Assembly: GCF_030270585.1 (NCBI RefSeq)
Contig: NZ_BSYI01000054.1
Coordinates: 1-33,204, forward strand
DNA length: 33,204 nucleotides
From: Paralimibaculum aggregatum
GTDB lineage: Bacteria; Pseudomonadota; Alphaproteobacteria; Rhodobacterales; Rhodobacteraceae
Reading direction: 5' to 3'
Part shown: piece after piece, positions 16,420-25,165 of the stretch
Numbering within the stretch: position 1 is the stretch's first letter
How the letters are laid out: the number at the start of each line of letters is the position of its first letter
Notes under the pieces: model-generated
Told to the model about the DNA's origin: nothing
What the model saw: the letters and a program-made list of their open reading frames with translations, nothing else
Database searches by the model: none
Program-made: the position numbers and the translations under genes

Positions 16420-17145
16420 CTAGATGATCTTCGACAGGAACGCCTGGGCGAGCATTGTTTGCGGGTTGTCGAAGAAGGCGGCGGGGGGCGCTTTCTCGAT
16501 CACGCTGCCATGGGCCATGAAGACGATCTGATCGGCGACGTTGCGCGCGAAGCCCATCTCGTGGGTGACGCAGAGCATCGTGCGCCCTTCCCGCGCGAGG
16601 TCTTCCATCAGGCTCAGGACCTCGGCGATCATCTCGGGGTCGAGCGCCGATGTCGGTTCGTCGAAGAGCAGGACGTCCGGGTCCAGCATCAGGGTGCGTG
16701 CGATTGCGACGCGCTGCTGCTGCCCGCCGGACAGCTGGCCGGGGTACTTCTGCGCCTGATCGGCCAGGCCCACGCGGTCCAGCAGCTGCATGGCCCTGGC
16801 CTCTGCGGCAGCTTGATCCAGCCCGGCGACATGCTCGGCGGCGAGGGTCAGGTTGTCGAGAACCTTGAAATGCGTGAAGAGGTTGAAGGATTGAAAGACC
16901 ATGCCCACGCGCCTTCGCAGCGAACGGCGGTCCATCATCTGCACGGGCGTTCCGGCGATGGCGATCTGCCCCGTGTCGATCGGCTCGAGCGCGTTGACCG
17001 TCCTGATGAGGGTGGATTTGCCCGACCCGGAGGGGCCGCAGATGACCACGGTTTCTCCGGTGTTCACCGAGAGATTGATATCGCGAAGTGCGTGCAGGCC
17101 GTTGTCATACCACTTGTTGACATCGGTGAATTCGACTGCGGTCAT
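16420..17145 (-). CDS. aapP: Amino-acid ABC transporter ATP-binding protein (AapP/GlnQ-like)
   Basis: 241 aa, normal for the polar-amino-acid family. Walker A GPSGSGKST (37-45), Q-loop FQSFNLF, signature LSGGQQQR (138-145), Walker B VLLFDE with E163, D-loop SALD and switch H195 in VTHEMGF are all intact. It powers uptake through the two permeases. The start at 17145 overlaps the stop of the preceding permease gene (ATGA). It is the last gene of the six-gene operon; the IS5 remnant lies 180 bases beyond. Confidence 0.95.
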   Translation of the reverse strand: MTAVEFTDVNKWYDNGLHALRDINLSVNTGETVVICGPSGSGKSTLIRTVNALEPIDTGQIAIAGTPVQMMDRRSLRRRVGMVFQSFNLFTHFKVLDNLTLAAEHVAGLDQAAAEARAMQLLDRVGLADQAQKYPGQLSGGQQQRVAIARTLMLDPDVLLFDEPTSALDPEMIAEVLSLMEDLAREGRTMLCVTHEMGFARNVADQIVFMAHGSVIEKAPPAAFFDNPQTMLAQAFLSKII

Positions 17146-18257
17146 TCGCCCCGTCTCTTGCTGATGTCGAGACGCCTTTCCACCCAGGACGCATAGCGGG
17201 ACATGGTCCAGCAGAAGGCGAAGTATACGGCTATCAGGAAAAGATAGGCCTCGAGCGAGTAGCGGACCCAGAGCGGGTCCTCCAGCGCGGCCTTGGTCGC
17301 TCCGAGGAAGTCGAAGAGCCCGATGACCGCCACGAAGCTCGTGTTCTTGAAGGCCCGGATGATGTCGTTGACCAGAGCGGGCACGACGATGCGCAGGGCC
17401 TGCGGCAGGATGACGGTGATCATCATCGGCCAGTAGGTCAGGCCGAGCGCCCGGGCGCTCTCGTACTGCCCCCTTGGCAAGGCCTGGAGGCCGCCGCGGA
17501 TGATCTCCGACGCGTAGGCGCCGAAGAACAACACCATGCCGACGAGCGCGCGCACGAACTTGTCGATCGTCATGCCGTCGCCGAGAAACAGCGGTATCAG
17601 CAGCGATGCCAGGAACAGGACGACGAGCAGCGGCAGGCCGCGGAACAGCTCGATCATGCCGATGCAGATCCAGCGGAAGGCCGGCAATTGCGATTCGCGG
17701 CCGAGGGCCAGGAACAGCGAGAGCGGCATGCCGAAGGTGACGGTCCCGGCGAACAGGATCAGCGTCAGCGGCAGCCCGCCCCAGTCGCTCGTCGACAGCG
17801 GGCGCAGGCCGAAGCCGCCCAGCATCAACCACAGCACCAGTGCCAGCAGCCCGAGCCAGATCGCCGCAAGCCGGGCGCGCCAGTGCCGCGGAAAGGCCGA
17901 GTAGACGAACCCGGCGACGATCAGCAGCATGGCCAGCAGTGCGCGCCAGTGTTCGCTGTATGGAAACGCGCCGAACAGCATCACCCGGTATTTCTCGGAG
18001 ACCACCGCCCAGCAGGCGCCCGCGCCCGGCTCGGTGCAGGCCGCAGGATCCGAGGGCAGCCAGACAGCATCGATCAGCGCCCACTCGACGAGGCCCGGCG
18101 CAAAACCTGCCAGCAGGAGCGCCAGGACCAGCGTTATCGCCCCCTGCATGGGCGTGCGGAACAGGGCATTGCGCAGGCGTGTCCAGACCGTTGCATCGCG
18201 CCTGGGCGCGGCGCGGGGCGGGACCACGGTGCCGCACCAGTGGATTGCCTTGCTCAT
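17142..18257 (-). CDS. aapM: Amino-acid ABC transporter permease (AapM-like)
   Basis: 371 aa with a long N-terminal extension typical of AapM compared with HisM/GlnP. The BPD_transp_1 domain fills the C-terminal half. Membrane helices are seen near LVLALLLAGFAPGLVEW, ALLAMLLIVAGFVY and LLALVLWLML, then five or more in the core. The EAA-type coupling loop reads ESARALGLTYWPMMITVILP. Start 18257 overlaps the stop of the upstream permease (ATGA), and its own stop overlaps the ATPase start. Confidence 0.92.
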   Translation of the reverse strand: MSKAIHWCGTVVPPRAAPRRDATVWTRLRNALFRTPMQGAITLVLALLLAGFAPGLVEWALIDAVWLPSDPAACTEPGAGACWAVVSEKYRVMLFGAFPYSEHWRALLAMLLIVAGFVYSAFPRHWRARLAAIWLGLLALVLWLMLGGFGLRPLSTSDWGGLPLTLILFAGTVTFGMPLSLFLALGRESQLPAFRWICIGMIELFRGLPLLVVLFLASLLIPLFLGDGMTIDKFVRALVGMVLFFGAYASEIIRGGLQALPRGQYESARALGLTYWPMMITVILPQALRIVVPALVNDIIRAFKNTSFVAVIGLFDFLGATKAALEDPLWVRYSLEAYLFLIAVYFAFCWTMSRYASWVERRLDISKRRGE

Positions 18258-19378
18258 CGCTCGGTAACCTGAACGAAGCGGTTGAACGCGTTTGCCGCAG
18301 CGCTCATCGCAAGTGCGGTCGACAAGTAGAGCAGGCCCATGATGGTCATGCACTCGATCGCCTGCCCGGACAGCGTGGAGATCGAGTTCGAGACGTTGAA
18401 CAGTTCGGGATAGCCGATCGCGACGCCGAGGGAGGAATTCTTGACGAGCGAGATGTATTGCGCGGTCGCGGGCGGCACGATGATGCGCAGCGCCTGCGGG
18501 ATCCGCACGGAGGTGAGCACCCTGCCTTGCGAGAGGCCCAGCGCCTCCGCCGCCTCGATCTGCCCGCGATCCACGCCCGCCAGCCCTGCACGCACGATCT
18601 CGGCGATGAACGCCGCGATATAGAGGCTGAGGCCGAGGAACAGGGCAATGAACTCCGGCGAGAGGACCGCGCCGCCGGAGAAGCTGAAGCCCTTCAGGGC
18701 AGGGGTGGAGACGCCGCCGAACAGGAAGCAGCCGATCAGCGCGGCGATGCTGGACAGGGCGATCGCCGCCATCGCGCGCCCGCGCCATCTCTTCCGTCCC
18801 GGCAGGCAGAGGACGATGACGATGGCAAAGAAGCCGATCCCGATCACGGCGCTTGCGACCCCTCCGGGTATCGGCTGCGCGATCCAGGGAAAGTTCAGCC
18901 CGCGGTTCGACAGAAAGAACCCGCCGCCCAGATCAAGCGCGTTGCGAACCCGCGGCAAGGCGATCAGCAGGGCATACCAGAAGATGATCTGGACCAGCTG
19001 GGGCGTGTTGCGAAACAGTTCGACATAGCCCCGGGCGAGGCGGGCCAGCAGCAGATTGGGCGACAGCCGCGCAAGGCCGACCAGAACGCCAAGCGTCGTT
19101 GCGAGAACGATCGCCGCGACCGACACGGCTATGGTGTTGGCCAGCCCCGCCAGGAAGGCCCGCAGGAAGCTGTTCTGCGGGCCGTAGGGGATGATGCTTT
19201 CGGACAGGTCGAAGCCGGCACGCTCGGACAGGAAGCCCAGCCCGGTGGCGATCCCGCGAGCGTCGAGTGCCGTCAGGGCGTTATGGATCGCTGTTCCGAC
19301 CGCCAGGGCCAGGCCGCAGATCAGGAACGCCTGGAAAATCCAGGCCCTGATACGCGCGTCGCGGAACAGCCGAGCCAT
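18254..19378 (-). CDS. aapQ: Amino-acid ABC transporter permease (AapQ-like)
   Basis: 374 aa with an N-terminal helix (WIFQAFLICGLALAVGTAI), a periplasmic segment and the BPD_transp_1 core. The conserved AapQ features ELFRNTPQLVQIIFWY and EAAEALGLSQGRVLTSVRIP (the cytoplasmic loop docking the ATPase) are present. Start 19378 has AAGGGG nine bases upstream. It lies 21 bases after the binding-protein gene and overlaps the second permease start by ATGA. It forms the inner-membrane channel with the second permease. Confidence 0.93.
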   Translation of the reverse strand: MARLFRDARIRAWIFQAFLICGLALAVGTAIHNALTALDARGIATGLGFLSERAGFDLSESIIPYGPQNSFLRAFLAGLANTIAVSVAAIVLATTLGVLVGLARLSPNLLLARLARGYVELFRNTPQLVQIIFWYALLIALPRVRNALDLGGGFFLSNRGLNFPWIAQPIPGGVASAVIGIGFFAIVIVLCLPGRKRWRGRAMAAIALSSIAALIGCFLFGGVSTPALKGFSFSGGAVLSPEFIALFLGLSLYIAAFIAEIVRAGLAGVDRGQIEAAEALGLSQGRVLTSVRIPQALRIIVPPATAQYISLVKNSSLGVAIGYPELFNVSNSISTLSGQAIECMTIMGLLYLSTALAMSAAANAFNRFVQVTER

Positions 19379-19399
19379 AACGCTTGCCCCTTGCCCGGC

Positions 19400-20416
19400 T
19401 TACTTCAGCGGCGGGGCGTAGATCAGGCCGCCGTCTTTCCAGAGCGCGTTCTGCCCCCGGGCCAGGTTCATCGGCGAGCCCGAGCCGAGATTGCGATCGT
19501 AAACCTCGCCATAGTTCCCGACCTGGCTGACGATCTGGTAGATCCAGTCGGCATTCAGCCCGAGAGGCGCACCGATATCCGTGTCGCCGGCACCGAGCAG
19601 CCGCTTGATCGTATCCGACCCGGTCTCCCGCATGTCGTCGACATTCCCGGACGTGATGCCCATTTCCTCGGCGGTCACCATGGCATGCACGGTCCAGGCG
19701 ACGATGTCCTTCCAGCGCGCATCGTCCTGCCGCACGACCGGCCCCATCGGGTCCTTGTCGAAGATCTTCGGGAGGATGACATAGTCTTCCGGGTTCGGCG
19801 CGAGCGTGGCGCGGGTCGAGGCCAGCCCCGAGGATGACTGGATATGCGCGTCGCAGCGCCCGGCAAAGAACGCCGAAGACAGTTCCTTGGCATCCTGGAA
19901 GACAATCGGCGTGTAGTTCAGCCCGCGTTCGGAGAACACCGACTCGACGACCTGTTCCGCGGTCGTTCCCGGCAGGACGCAGATTGCGGCGCCGTCCAGC
20001 TCCTCGATGGAGGTAACGCCCAGGTCGGCGGGGACCATGAAGCCCTGTCCGTCATAGAAGGTGATCGCCGCGAAATCCACGCCCAGCTCGCCGTCACGGC
20101 TGTAGGTCATGGTGGTGTTCCGGGTCAGGACATCGATCTCGCCGGTCTGCAGGGCGGTAAACCGGGTCTGCGAGGTGGTCTTGACGAACTCGGTCGCTTC
20201 CGCGTCGCCCAGCGTGGCGGCGGCAATCGCACGGCAGGTGTCCACGTCGAGCCCCTGCCAGCGGCCCTGGCTGTCGATCGAGGAAAAGCCCGCGCGCGAG
20301 CCGTTGACGCCGCAGGTCACCTTCCCGGCGGCCTGGACGTTCTCCAGGGTGTCGGCAGCGGCAGGCTGGCCGAATGCCAGAAGCGCGCTGGCGGACAATA
20401 TGATGGCGGTTCTCAT
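19400..20416 (-). CDS. aapJ: Periplasmic amino-acid-binding protein (AapJ-like, SBP family 3)
   Basis: 338 aa. Signal peptide 1-21 (cleavage after AAA, before DTLENV). Family-3 hallmarks include GRWQGLDVDTCRAIAAATLG, TSQTRFTALQTGEIDVL, RNTTMTYSRD and the DPMGPVVRQDD segment found in AapJ-type general L-amino-acid binders. It delivers substrate to the two permeases. Its start (AAGGAGA eight bases before) lies within the end of the GntR gene, and the ATG overlaps that gene's TGA. AapJ relatives bind a broad set of amino acids; here the partner aminotransferase suggests a narrower use, but that is inference. Confidence 0.92.
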   Translation of the reverse strand: MRTAIILSASALLAFGQPAAADTLENVQAAGKVTCGVNGSRAGFSSIDSQGRWQGLDVDTCRAIAAATLGDAEATEFVKTTSQTRFTALQTGEIDVLTRNTTMTYSRDGELGVDFAAITFYDGQGFMVPADLGVTSIEELDGAAICVLPGTTAEQVVESVFSERGLNYTPIVFQDAKELSSAFFAGRCDAHIQSSSGLASTRATLAPNPEDYVILPKIFDKDPMGPVVRQDDARWKDIVAWTVHAMVTAEEMGITSGNVDDMRETGSDTIKRLLGAGDTDIGAPLGLNADWIYQIVSQVGNYGEVYDRNLGSGSPMNLARGQNALWKDGGLIYAPPLK

Positions 20417-21132
20417 CTCGTGGTCTCCTTGTTGATTTCTTGTGGTTTCTTTGGCTCGGTGTCGTCCCCGTATTTCAGAAGAAGATCTGGCGGCGTCATG
20501 AGCAGCCGTGTGCGGATCTCGTGGCCGGCCCGCAGGTGGCTCTGCATCTCGGCCTGGGCCGCGTCGGCATCGCCGGACATGATCGCGCGCGAGATGCGGT
20601 GGTGCTCGACGATGGAGGCCTTGGTGCGGCCGATCTCCTGTCCCTCGGTGAGGGATAGCGAAACCTCGATCATCAGGCGCACCTGGCTGTACTGGCGGAT
20701 CAGCAGCCGGTTTCTGGCGGAGTTGACGATCTCGTTGTGAAATTCATGACCGATCTGGCGGTAGTGCTGCGCAGCGGCTTCGTTCAGCTCTTCGCCGTCA
20801 TAGGCGGCAAATTCGGCATCGAGCTCGCGCAGGCGCTGGCTGGGCCCGCGCATGGCCGCAAGCGAGGCCGCCGCGGATTCCAGCGCGAAGCGGACCTCGA
20901 AGATCTCGCGGACCTCTTCCAGCCCCAGCCTGCGCACCACGCTGCCATGCTTCGGCACGATGGCGATCAGCCCGTCCCGGTGCAGGTCCTGAAGCGCCTC
21001 GCGGATGGGGGTGCGTCCGAGGCCGGTCCGCTGGGCCAGCGAACGCTCCGAGACCTGCGCGTCCGGTTCGATCGCACCGGAGGCGATCAGGCCGACGATC
21101 AGCTTCTTCGCTTCATCGCGATCGAGCGCCAT
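20413..21132 (-). CDS. GntR-family regulator with FCD domain
   Basis: 239 aa. Winged HTH at about 10-70: SERSLAQRTGLGRTPIREAL, then LHRDGLIAIVPKHGSVVR. An all-helical FCD ligand domain (75-220) carries His residues in HEFHNEIV and EHHRIS that usually bind a metal next to the effector. FCD regulators sense small acids or amino acids. The start ATG (21132) shares one base with the aminotransferase stop and the stop overlaps the binding-protein start. The regulator is thus embedded in the operon it probably controls, giving autoregulation by the transported compound. Confidence 0.92.
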   Translation of the reverse strand: MALDRDEAKKLIVGLIASGAIEPDAQVSERSLAQRTGLGRTPIREALQDLHRDGLIAIVPKHGSVVRRLGLEEVREIFEVRFALESAAASLAAMRGPSQRLRELDAEFAAYDGEELNEAAAQHYRQIGHEFHNEIVNSARNRLLIRQYSQVRLMIEVSLSLTEGQEIGRTKASIVEHHRISRAIMSGDADAAQAEMQSHLRAGHEIRTRLLMTPPDLLLKYGDDTEPKKPQEINKETTR

Positions 21133-22316
21133 CACGCCGCCCTTCGGACGGTCTGCATGACGTCGAGCGCGCGGTCGGCATCCTCGTCGATGTTGTAGGC
21201 ATGGGTGCCAAAGCGCAGCTGACCCCGGCGCACGGTGTGGGCGATGCGCGCCTCGGCAAGCGCTGCCGAGAGATCGGTGACCCAGCGGGTGTCCGAGTAT
21301 CCGTGCCCGCCGGCATCGAGCGGCCCTGCCGTCACCAGATGCGACACTTCGGCGGGGCCGGGCATGGCCACGTCGGGCAGGCCCAGCTCGACCATCCCCG
21401 TGCGCAGCCGCGCGGCAACATCCAGCGCCCGGGCCTCGACCGTTTCGGCGCCGAGCTGCGCCAGCAGGGCCATGGCGGCATCGGCGGCATAGGCCCCGGC
21501 GAGGTTGTAGCTTCCGACCTCGAAGCGCCGTGCATCCGGCTGGAGGCGGTATGCCTCGGAGCCCATGGCGGAATGATCCTCGTTGTCGGAGGCGACGGCC
21601 GGACGCGAGAGATAGGCCGGCCGCAATCGATCGAGGCATCGGGCGGAGACGAACTGGAAGCCGAAACCATAGAGCCCGAGCAGGCCCTTGCTTGTCGATG
21701 TCACGAAGACATCGACGTTTTCGGCATGCAGATCGTGCTGCAGGATCCCGGCCGTCTGCACGCCGTCCACCACGAGAAGCGCGTCCCTGCGGTGCGCAGC
21801 CTGGCCCAGCCTCTCCAGATCCGCGCGGAAACCGGGGGCGAAGCTGACGGAAGCGCAGGTGAGGACCCGGGTCCTGTCGTCCATCGCGCCGATCAGCGCC
21901 GCATAGTCGAGGCGGCCATCGCGTGCGGGAATGCTGCGCAGTTCGACGCCGCGCTCGCGCAGCCTCAGCCACGGATACGCGTTGTTGGGATGCTCGAGAT
22001 CCAGCGACAGCACGACATTGTCGCCCTCTCTCCAGTCGACCGCCCAGATCGTCGCGTTGATCCCGTCCGAGACGTTCCGGCCGACCGCGATCTCTTCGGG
22101 GCGTGCGCCCACCAGGGCGGCGAAGCGTTCGCGGCAGGCGGTCACCCGCGTCTCGTGCTGTGTCCGCGACGCGGAGGCATCGGCAAGCGCGTCGAGGAAG
22201 GTTTCGACCTCGGCGCGCACCTGCCGGTGGAGGATCATCTTGTCGCAGATCGACAGGTAGGTCTGGTTCCGAAGCGCCGGAAACCCTTCGCGAAACGGGA
22301 TGGTTGCATGTGTCAT
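21132..22316 (-). CDS. Class-V aminotransferase-fold PLP enzyme
   Basis: 394 aa from ATG 22316, with AGAGGA upstream; an alternative start 16 codons earlier lies in the promoter region. Fold-type I, class V: GRNVSDGIN phosphate-binding region (79-87), D184/Q187 in VVDGVQTAG contacting PLP, and Schiff-base K210 in TSTSKGLLGL. It resembles cysteine-desulfurase and isopenicillin-N-epimerase-like members. It lacks a recognisable catalytic Cys loop of a true desulfurase in the C-terminal region. It could be a lyase, epimerase or aminotransferase acting on the amino acid imported by the downstream transporter. It is the first gene of the operon. The reaction is undetermined. Confidence 0.88.
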   Translation of the reverse strand: MTHATIPFREGFPALRNQTYLSICDKMILHRQVRAEVETFLDALADASASRTQHETRVTACRERFAALVGARPEEIAVGRNVSDGINATIWAVDWREGDNVVLSLDLEHPNNAYPWLRLRERGVELRSIPARDGRLDYAALIGAMDDRTRVLTCASVSFAPGFRADLERLGQAAHRRDALLVVDGVQTAGILQHDLHAENVDVFVTSTSKGLLGLYGFGFQFVSARCLDRLRPAYLSRPAVASDNEDHSAMGSEAYRLQPDARRFEVGSYNLAGAYAADAAMALLAQLGAETVEARALDVAARLRTGMVELGLPDVAMPGPAEVSHLVTAGPLDAGGHGYSDTRWVTDLSAALAEARIAHTVRRGQLRFGTHAYNIDEDADRALDVMQTVRRAA

Positions 22317-22335
22317 CACGGTCCTCTCCCCGATT

Positions 22336-22364
22336 TCGGTAGCAAGAGGTAACTGGCATGTCAA
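22336..22364 (-). promoter_or_regulatory. Putative promoter of the aminotransferase/ABC operon
   Basis: On the minus strand a consensus TTGACA (22359-22364) is followed after exactly 17 bases by TACCGA (22336-22341), a poor -10 match, 20 bases before the start codon. Just upstream TGACACACC-ATTGACA gives a repeated TGACA that could be part of a GntR-type operator. The -35 is convincing; the -10 and operator are weak. Confidence 0.4.
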
Positions 22365-22931
22365 TGGTGTGTCAGAGCCGGGCGGGCCTGGAATGGCGGC
22401 TGCCCGGGCGCCGCAGCATCAGCACCGGATCTCGAGCTGGACCGGTGCGTCCGGGGCCGGGGACGGCGCCTTCGCCTTCGGCGCTCCCTCGGCCGCAACC
22501 AGGGTCGCGCTCGCCGGCCTTGCCGGTCTCGACGTTCCGATGCCCGAGGCCAGCGAAGGGTTGCAGCGATGCCCCTCATGCCCGGCAGGAAGGCCGCGAC
22601 CTTCCCCGGTGCCCTCCGCCCTTTCGCGGTCGGCGGCGCGACGAGGGCCGGTAGCAGCCCGCTCGCGGAGCTTTCGGCGGCCATCGCCGCTCCGGCAAAT
22701 GCCGTGGCGGGCCGGCCGCTGGCGCCGGTCTCCCCTACGGGCGTTGCACGGCGCACCTTGCGGCGCGTCTCGCGACGCTACCGAGCTTGGGAATCCAGGT
22801 CATGCGAACATGCCAGGCGCGCCTTTGGACCCAGGCGCAACTGTCCTTCGAACTGCTAGCCCTCGAGGCTTCGGGTGCGCTGCGGGCGGCGCTCCCGACA
22901 TGGCGTGGAGGGTGGGGCCGGGCAGGGAGGT
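22365..22931. other. Region without recognisable gene
   Basis: About 570 bases between the aminotransferase promoter and the end of the SARP-like pseudogene. Long frames are open on both strands (for example 22569-22859 plus), but they show no domain, signal peptide or convincing ribosome site. It could contain decayed coding DNA. Confidence 0.35.
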
Positions 22932-25016
22932 TCAGTCCGGCGGGCCGGCCGTGCGCAGGTCGGCGATCCGGGCCTCGAGATCCGCGGGACCGGCGCATCT
23001 GCCATCGAAGTTCGACCCGAACTTCGCCGCGGAACTGGCCGGGTCCTGTTCGCGCAGGCTGCGGATCGCGGCCCGCGCCTCCTCCATGCGGCCAAGGCAG
23101 ACGGAGATCGCCGCCAGCGTGCGGTTCGCAGATCCGGGCGGGCTCGGCATCCGGTGCAGCGCCGCCAGGGCCTCGCCGCACCGGCCCGACGAGTAGAGCG
23201 TCCGTCCGGGGTTCCAGTGGAACCGGTCGGGGTGGTGCGGGGCGAGGCGCATCGCGTTCAGCAGCCGGTCGGCGGCCTCCTCGAACCTGCCGAGATGGCC
23301 GCGCCGTTCGGCATGGGGGGCCATCACGTGGCTGGCATCGGGGTTGAGCGCCAGGGTCTTCCCGAACGCCGCCATCGCCCGGCCGCGCTCGCCGGCATGC
23401 ATCAGGACATTGGCCAGGGCGAAATGCGCGTGCTCGCTCGGCGGCGCCAGGCGCAGCGCGGTCTCGGCCGCGTCCCGGGCGCGGGCCGGCGCCTCGGCGC
23501 GGCCGAGATCGGTCCGGCCCCGGCGGATTCCGTTGATGTGGACCCATGCGAGGCCGGAATGGGCAAAGGCCATGTCGGGGTCAGCCGCGAGCGCGGCCGC
23601 GTATTCCAGCCGTGCCCGGCAGGAGCCCTCCCGGGTCGGCGCGCGGAAGCTGCGGACCGCCGCGAGCGCGTGCTCGAACGCCTCGAGGCCGGCCGGGTCG
23701 GCCTTCATCGCGGCCTCGCCGTCGATCCTGTGCAGCGTCTCGCCGAGCGTCGCCGCGACCGAGGCCGCGATCCTGTCCCGGAACTGGAAGATGTCGGACA
23801 TGTCGCCGCCGTCGCTGCGCGCCCAGAGATGGTTGCCGGCCCGCGCGTCGATGAGCCGGACCGTGGCCCGCAGCCGGTCGCCAGCCTTCTGCCGGCTGCC
23901 CTCGGGGACGCAGCGGACGCCGGGGTCCCCCGCGATGGCGCGCAGATCCGCCCGGGTGTCCCGATAGTGGAAGCCGGAATTGCGGGCGACGACGAACAGC
24001 CCGGAAAGGCGCGACGGCTCGGTGATGATCGCCTCCGCGATCGCGCCGCCGAGAAAGCCGCGGTCCTTGCCATAGCCGAGACCGTCGAGCGGAAGCATGG
24101 CGATCGGCGGCCGCGAGGGCAGGGCGCGCCGCGGCGCGGAAACCGGCCGTTCCGGCCCCTGCCACCAGGTCACCGCGCCGGCGAGGCCGGCGAGCGCGAT
24201 GGCGACGGCGCCGGCCAGGCGGAGGCGCCGCCATGATCCGGGCGGGGGCGCGCCGCGCCCGCGGCCCGCCACCGGGTCCGGCGCGATCTGCCGCGAGAGG
24301 ATGCGGGCCTGCAGGTCGCCGGTCCCGCCGGACGGGAGCGCGTCGAGGTCGTCCTCGAGCTGCTGGCGCAATGCCTCGAACGCCTCGGCGGCGGCGCCGA
24401 CCTGCCCCCGCCTGGCATGGCGCAGCATCGGCCCGCGGCCCGCGGCCTCGTTGCAGGGATCGGGCGAGAGCGGCCGGCGCGCTGTCTGTGCATGGGTTGC
24501 CGAGGCGGGCCTGTCCGCGCCGGTCGCCAGCAGCTCGGAGAGACCGTTCGCGGCAAGCTGGTCGAGACGGCGCCGCTCCGCCTCCAGCCCGTCGCCGAAC
24601 GCCGGCGTCGGCGCCGCACCGCCGTCGAGCAGGGGGCCGCGGTGGAGCCGCGCCGCCTCGGCGAGGCTGTGGGGGTCGCCGCTGGCCGCGAGCGCGGCGA
24701 AGGCGACGGCATCGACGCAGGTGTGCCCGGAATTGGGCCCGGCCGTCCCCCCTTAGGCCAGCAGGGCATCGCAGCCCGGTTCCGCGCGCGTTCTGCGGAT
24801 GGAATGGAGCGCCCGGCTCGGCGACGCATCCGCGCGCCTGTCCGGCTTGTCGCCCCGGAGGAGGGCTGCCGCGCGGTCCCGGCCGGCGGCGTGGCCGCCG
24901 TTCAGCGCAAGCCAGGCCAGAAGCGCCTGCGCCTTCCGGTTGGTGAACGCCATGGGCCCCGGTTCACGCGACCGCGCCTCGAAACCTCCGGACAGGGCAA
25001 GCACCCGCTCTGCCAT
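22932..25016 (-). pseudogene. SARP/BTAD-TolB-TPR regulator interrupted by an in-frame TAA
   Basis: One reading frame runs from ATG 25016 to 22932 (694 codons before the stop) but is broken at codon 88 by TAA (24753-24755). Before it lies the winged-helix start: LALSGGFEARSREPG, then FTNRKAQALLAWLALNGG, then SPSRALHSIRR. After it, in the same frame, the BTAD region continues (CVDAVAFAALAASGDPHSLA, LHRGPLLDGG, then AAAEAFEALRQQLEDDLDAL). One membrane helix (codons about 264-285), a TolB-like domain and TPRs follow. No other frame change is needed. As read, only an 87-residue DNA-binding-domain fragment or a restart product from a later ATG/GTG (for example 24428) could be made. A single base substitution such as GAA to TAA explains it. 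The alternative is a sequence error. Confidence 0.8.
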
Positions 25017-25165
25017 GACCGGATGGCCGCCGGTCTTCTCGCTTTCACATCTTACCTAGGGAAATCTGCCTGGGATGAGGGGTGCTCGATGCGCCGTTGA
25101 GCGGGCCATGAGAGCGGCGGGCCAAGCTTGCGGCTCCACCAGCCGAGCATTCAAGGGAGCATCCC

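Noticed and set aside
17840-19837. A long plus-strand open frame across the two permease genes and part of the binding-protein gene
   Set aside because: Antisense to three recognised transporter genes; its translation is low-complexity and charged, without a family.
22569-22859. Small plus-strand gene in the gap after the aminotransferase
   Set aside because: No ribosome site, no domain, and Ala/Pro/Arg-rich composition as in random GC-rich frames.
24753-24755. Programmed readthrough of the TAA in the SARP-like gene
   Set aside because: TAA is the least leaky stop, no selenocysteine-type hairpin context or conserved downstream motif was seen, and mutation or error is simpler.
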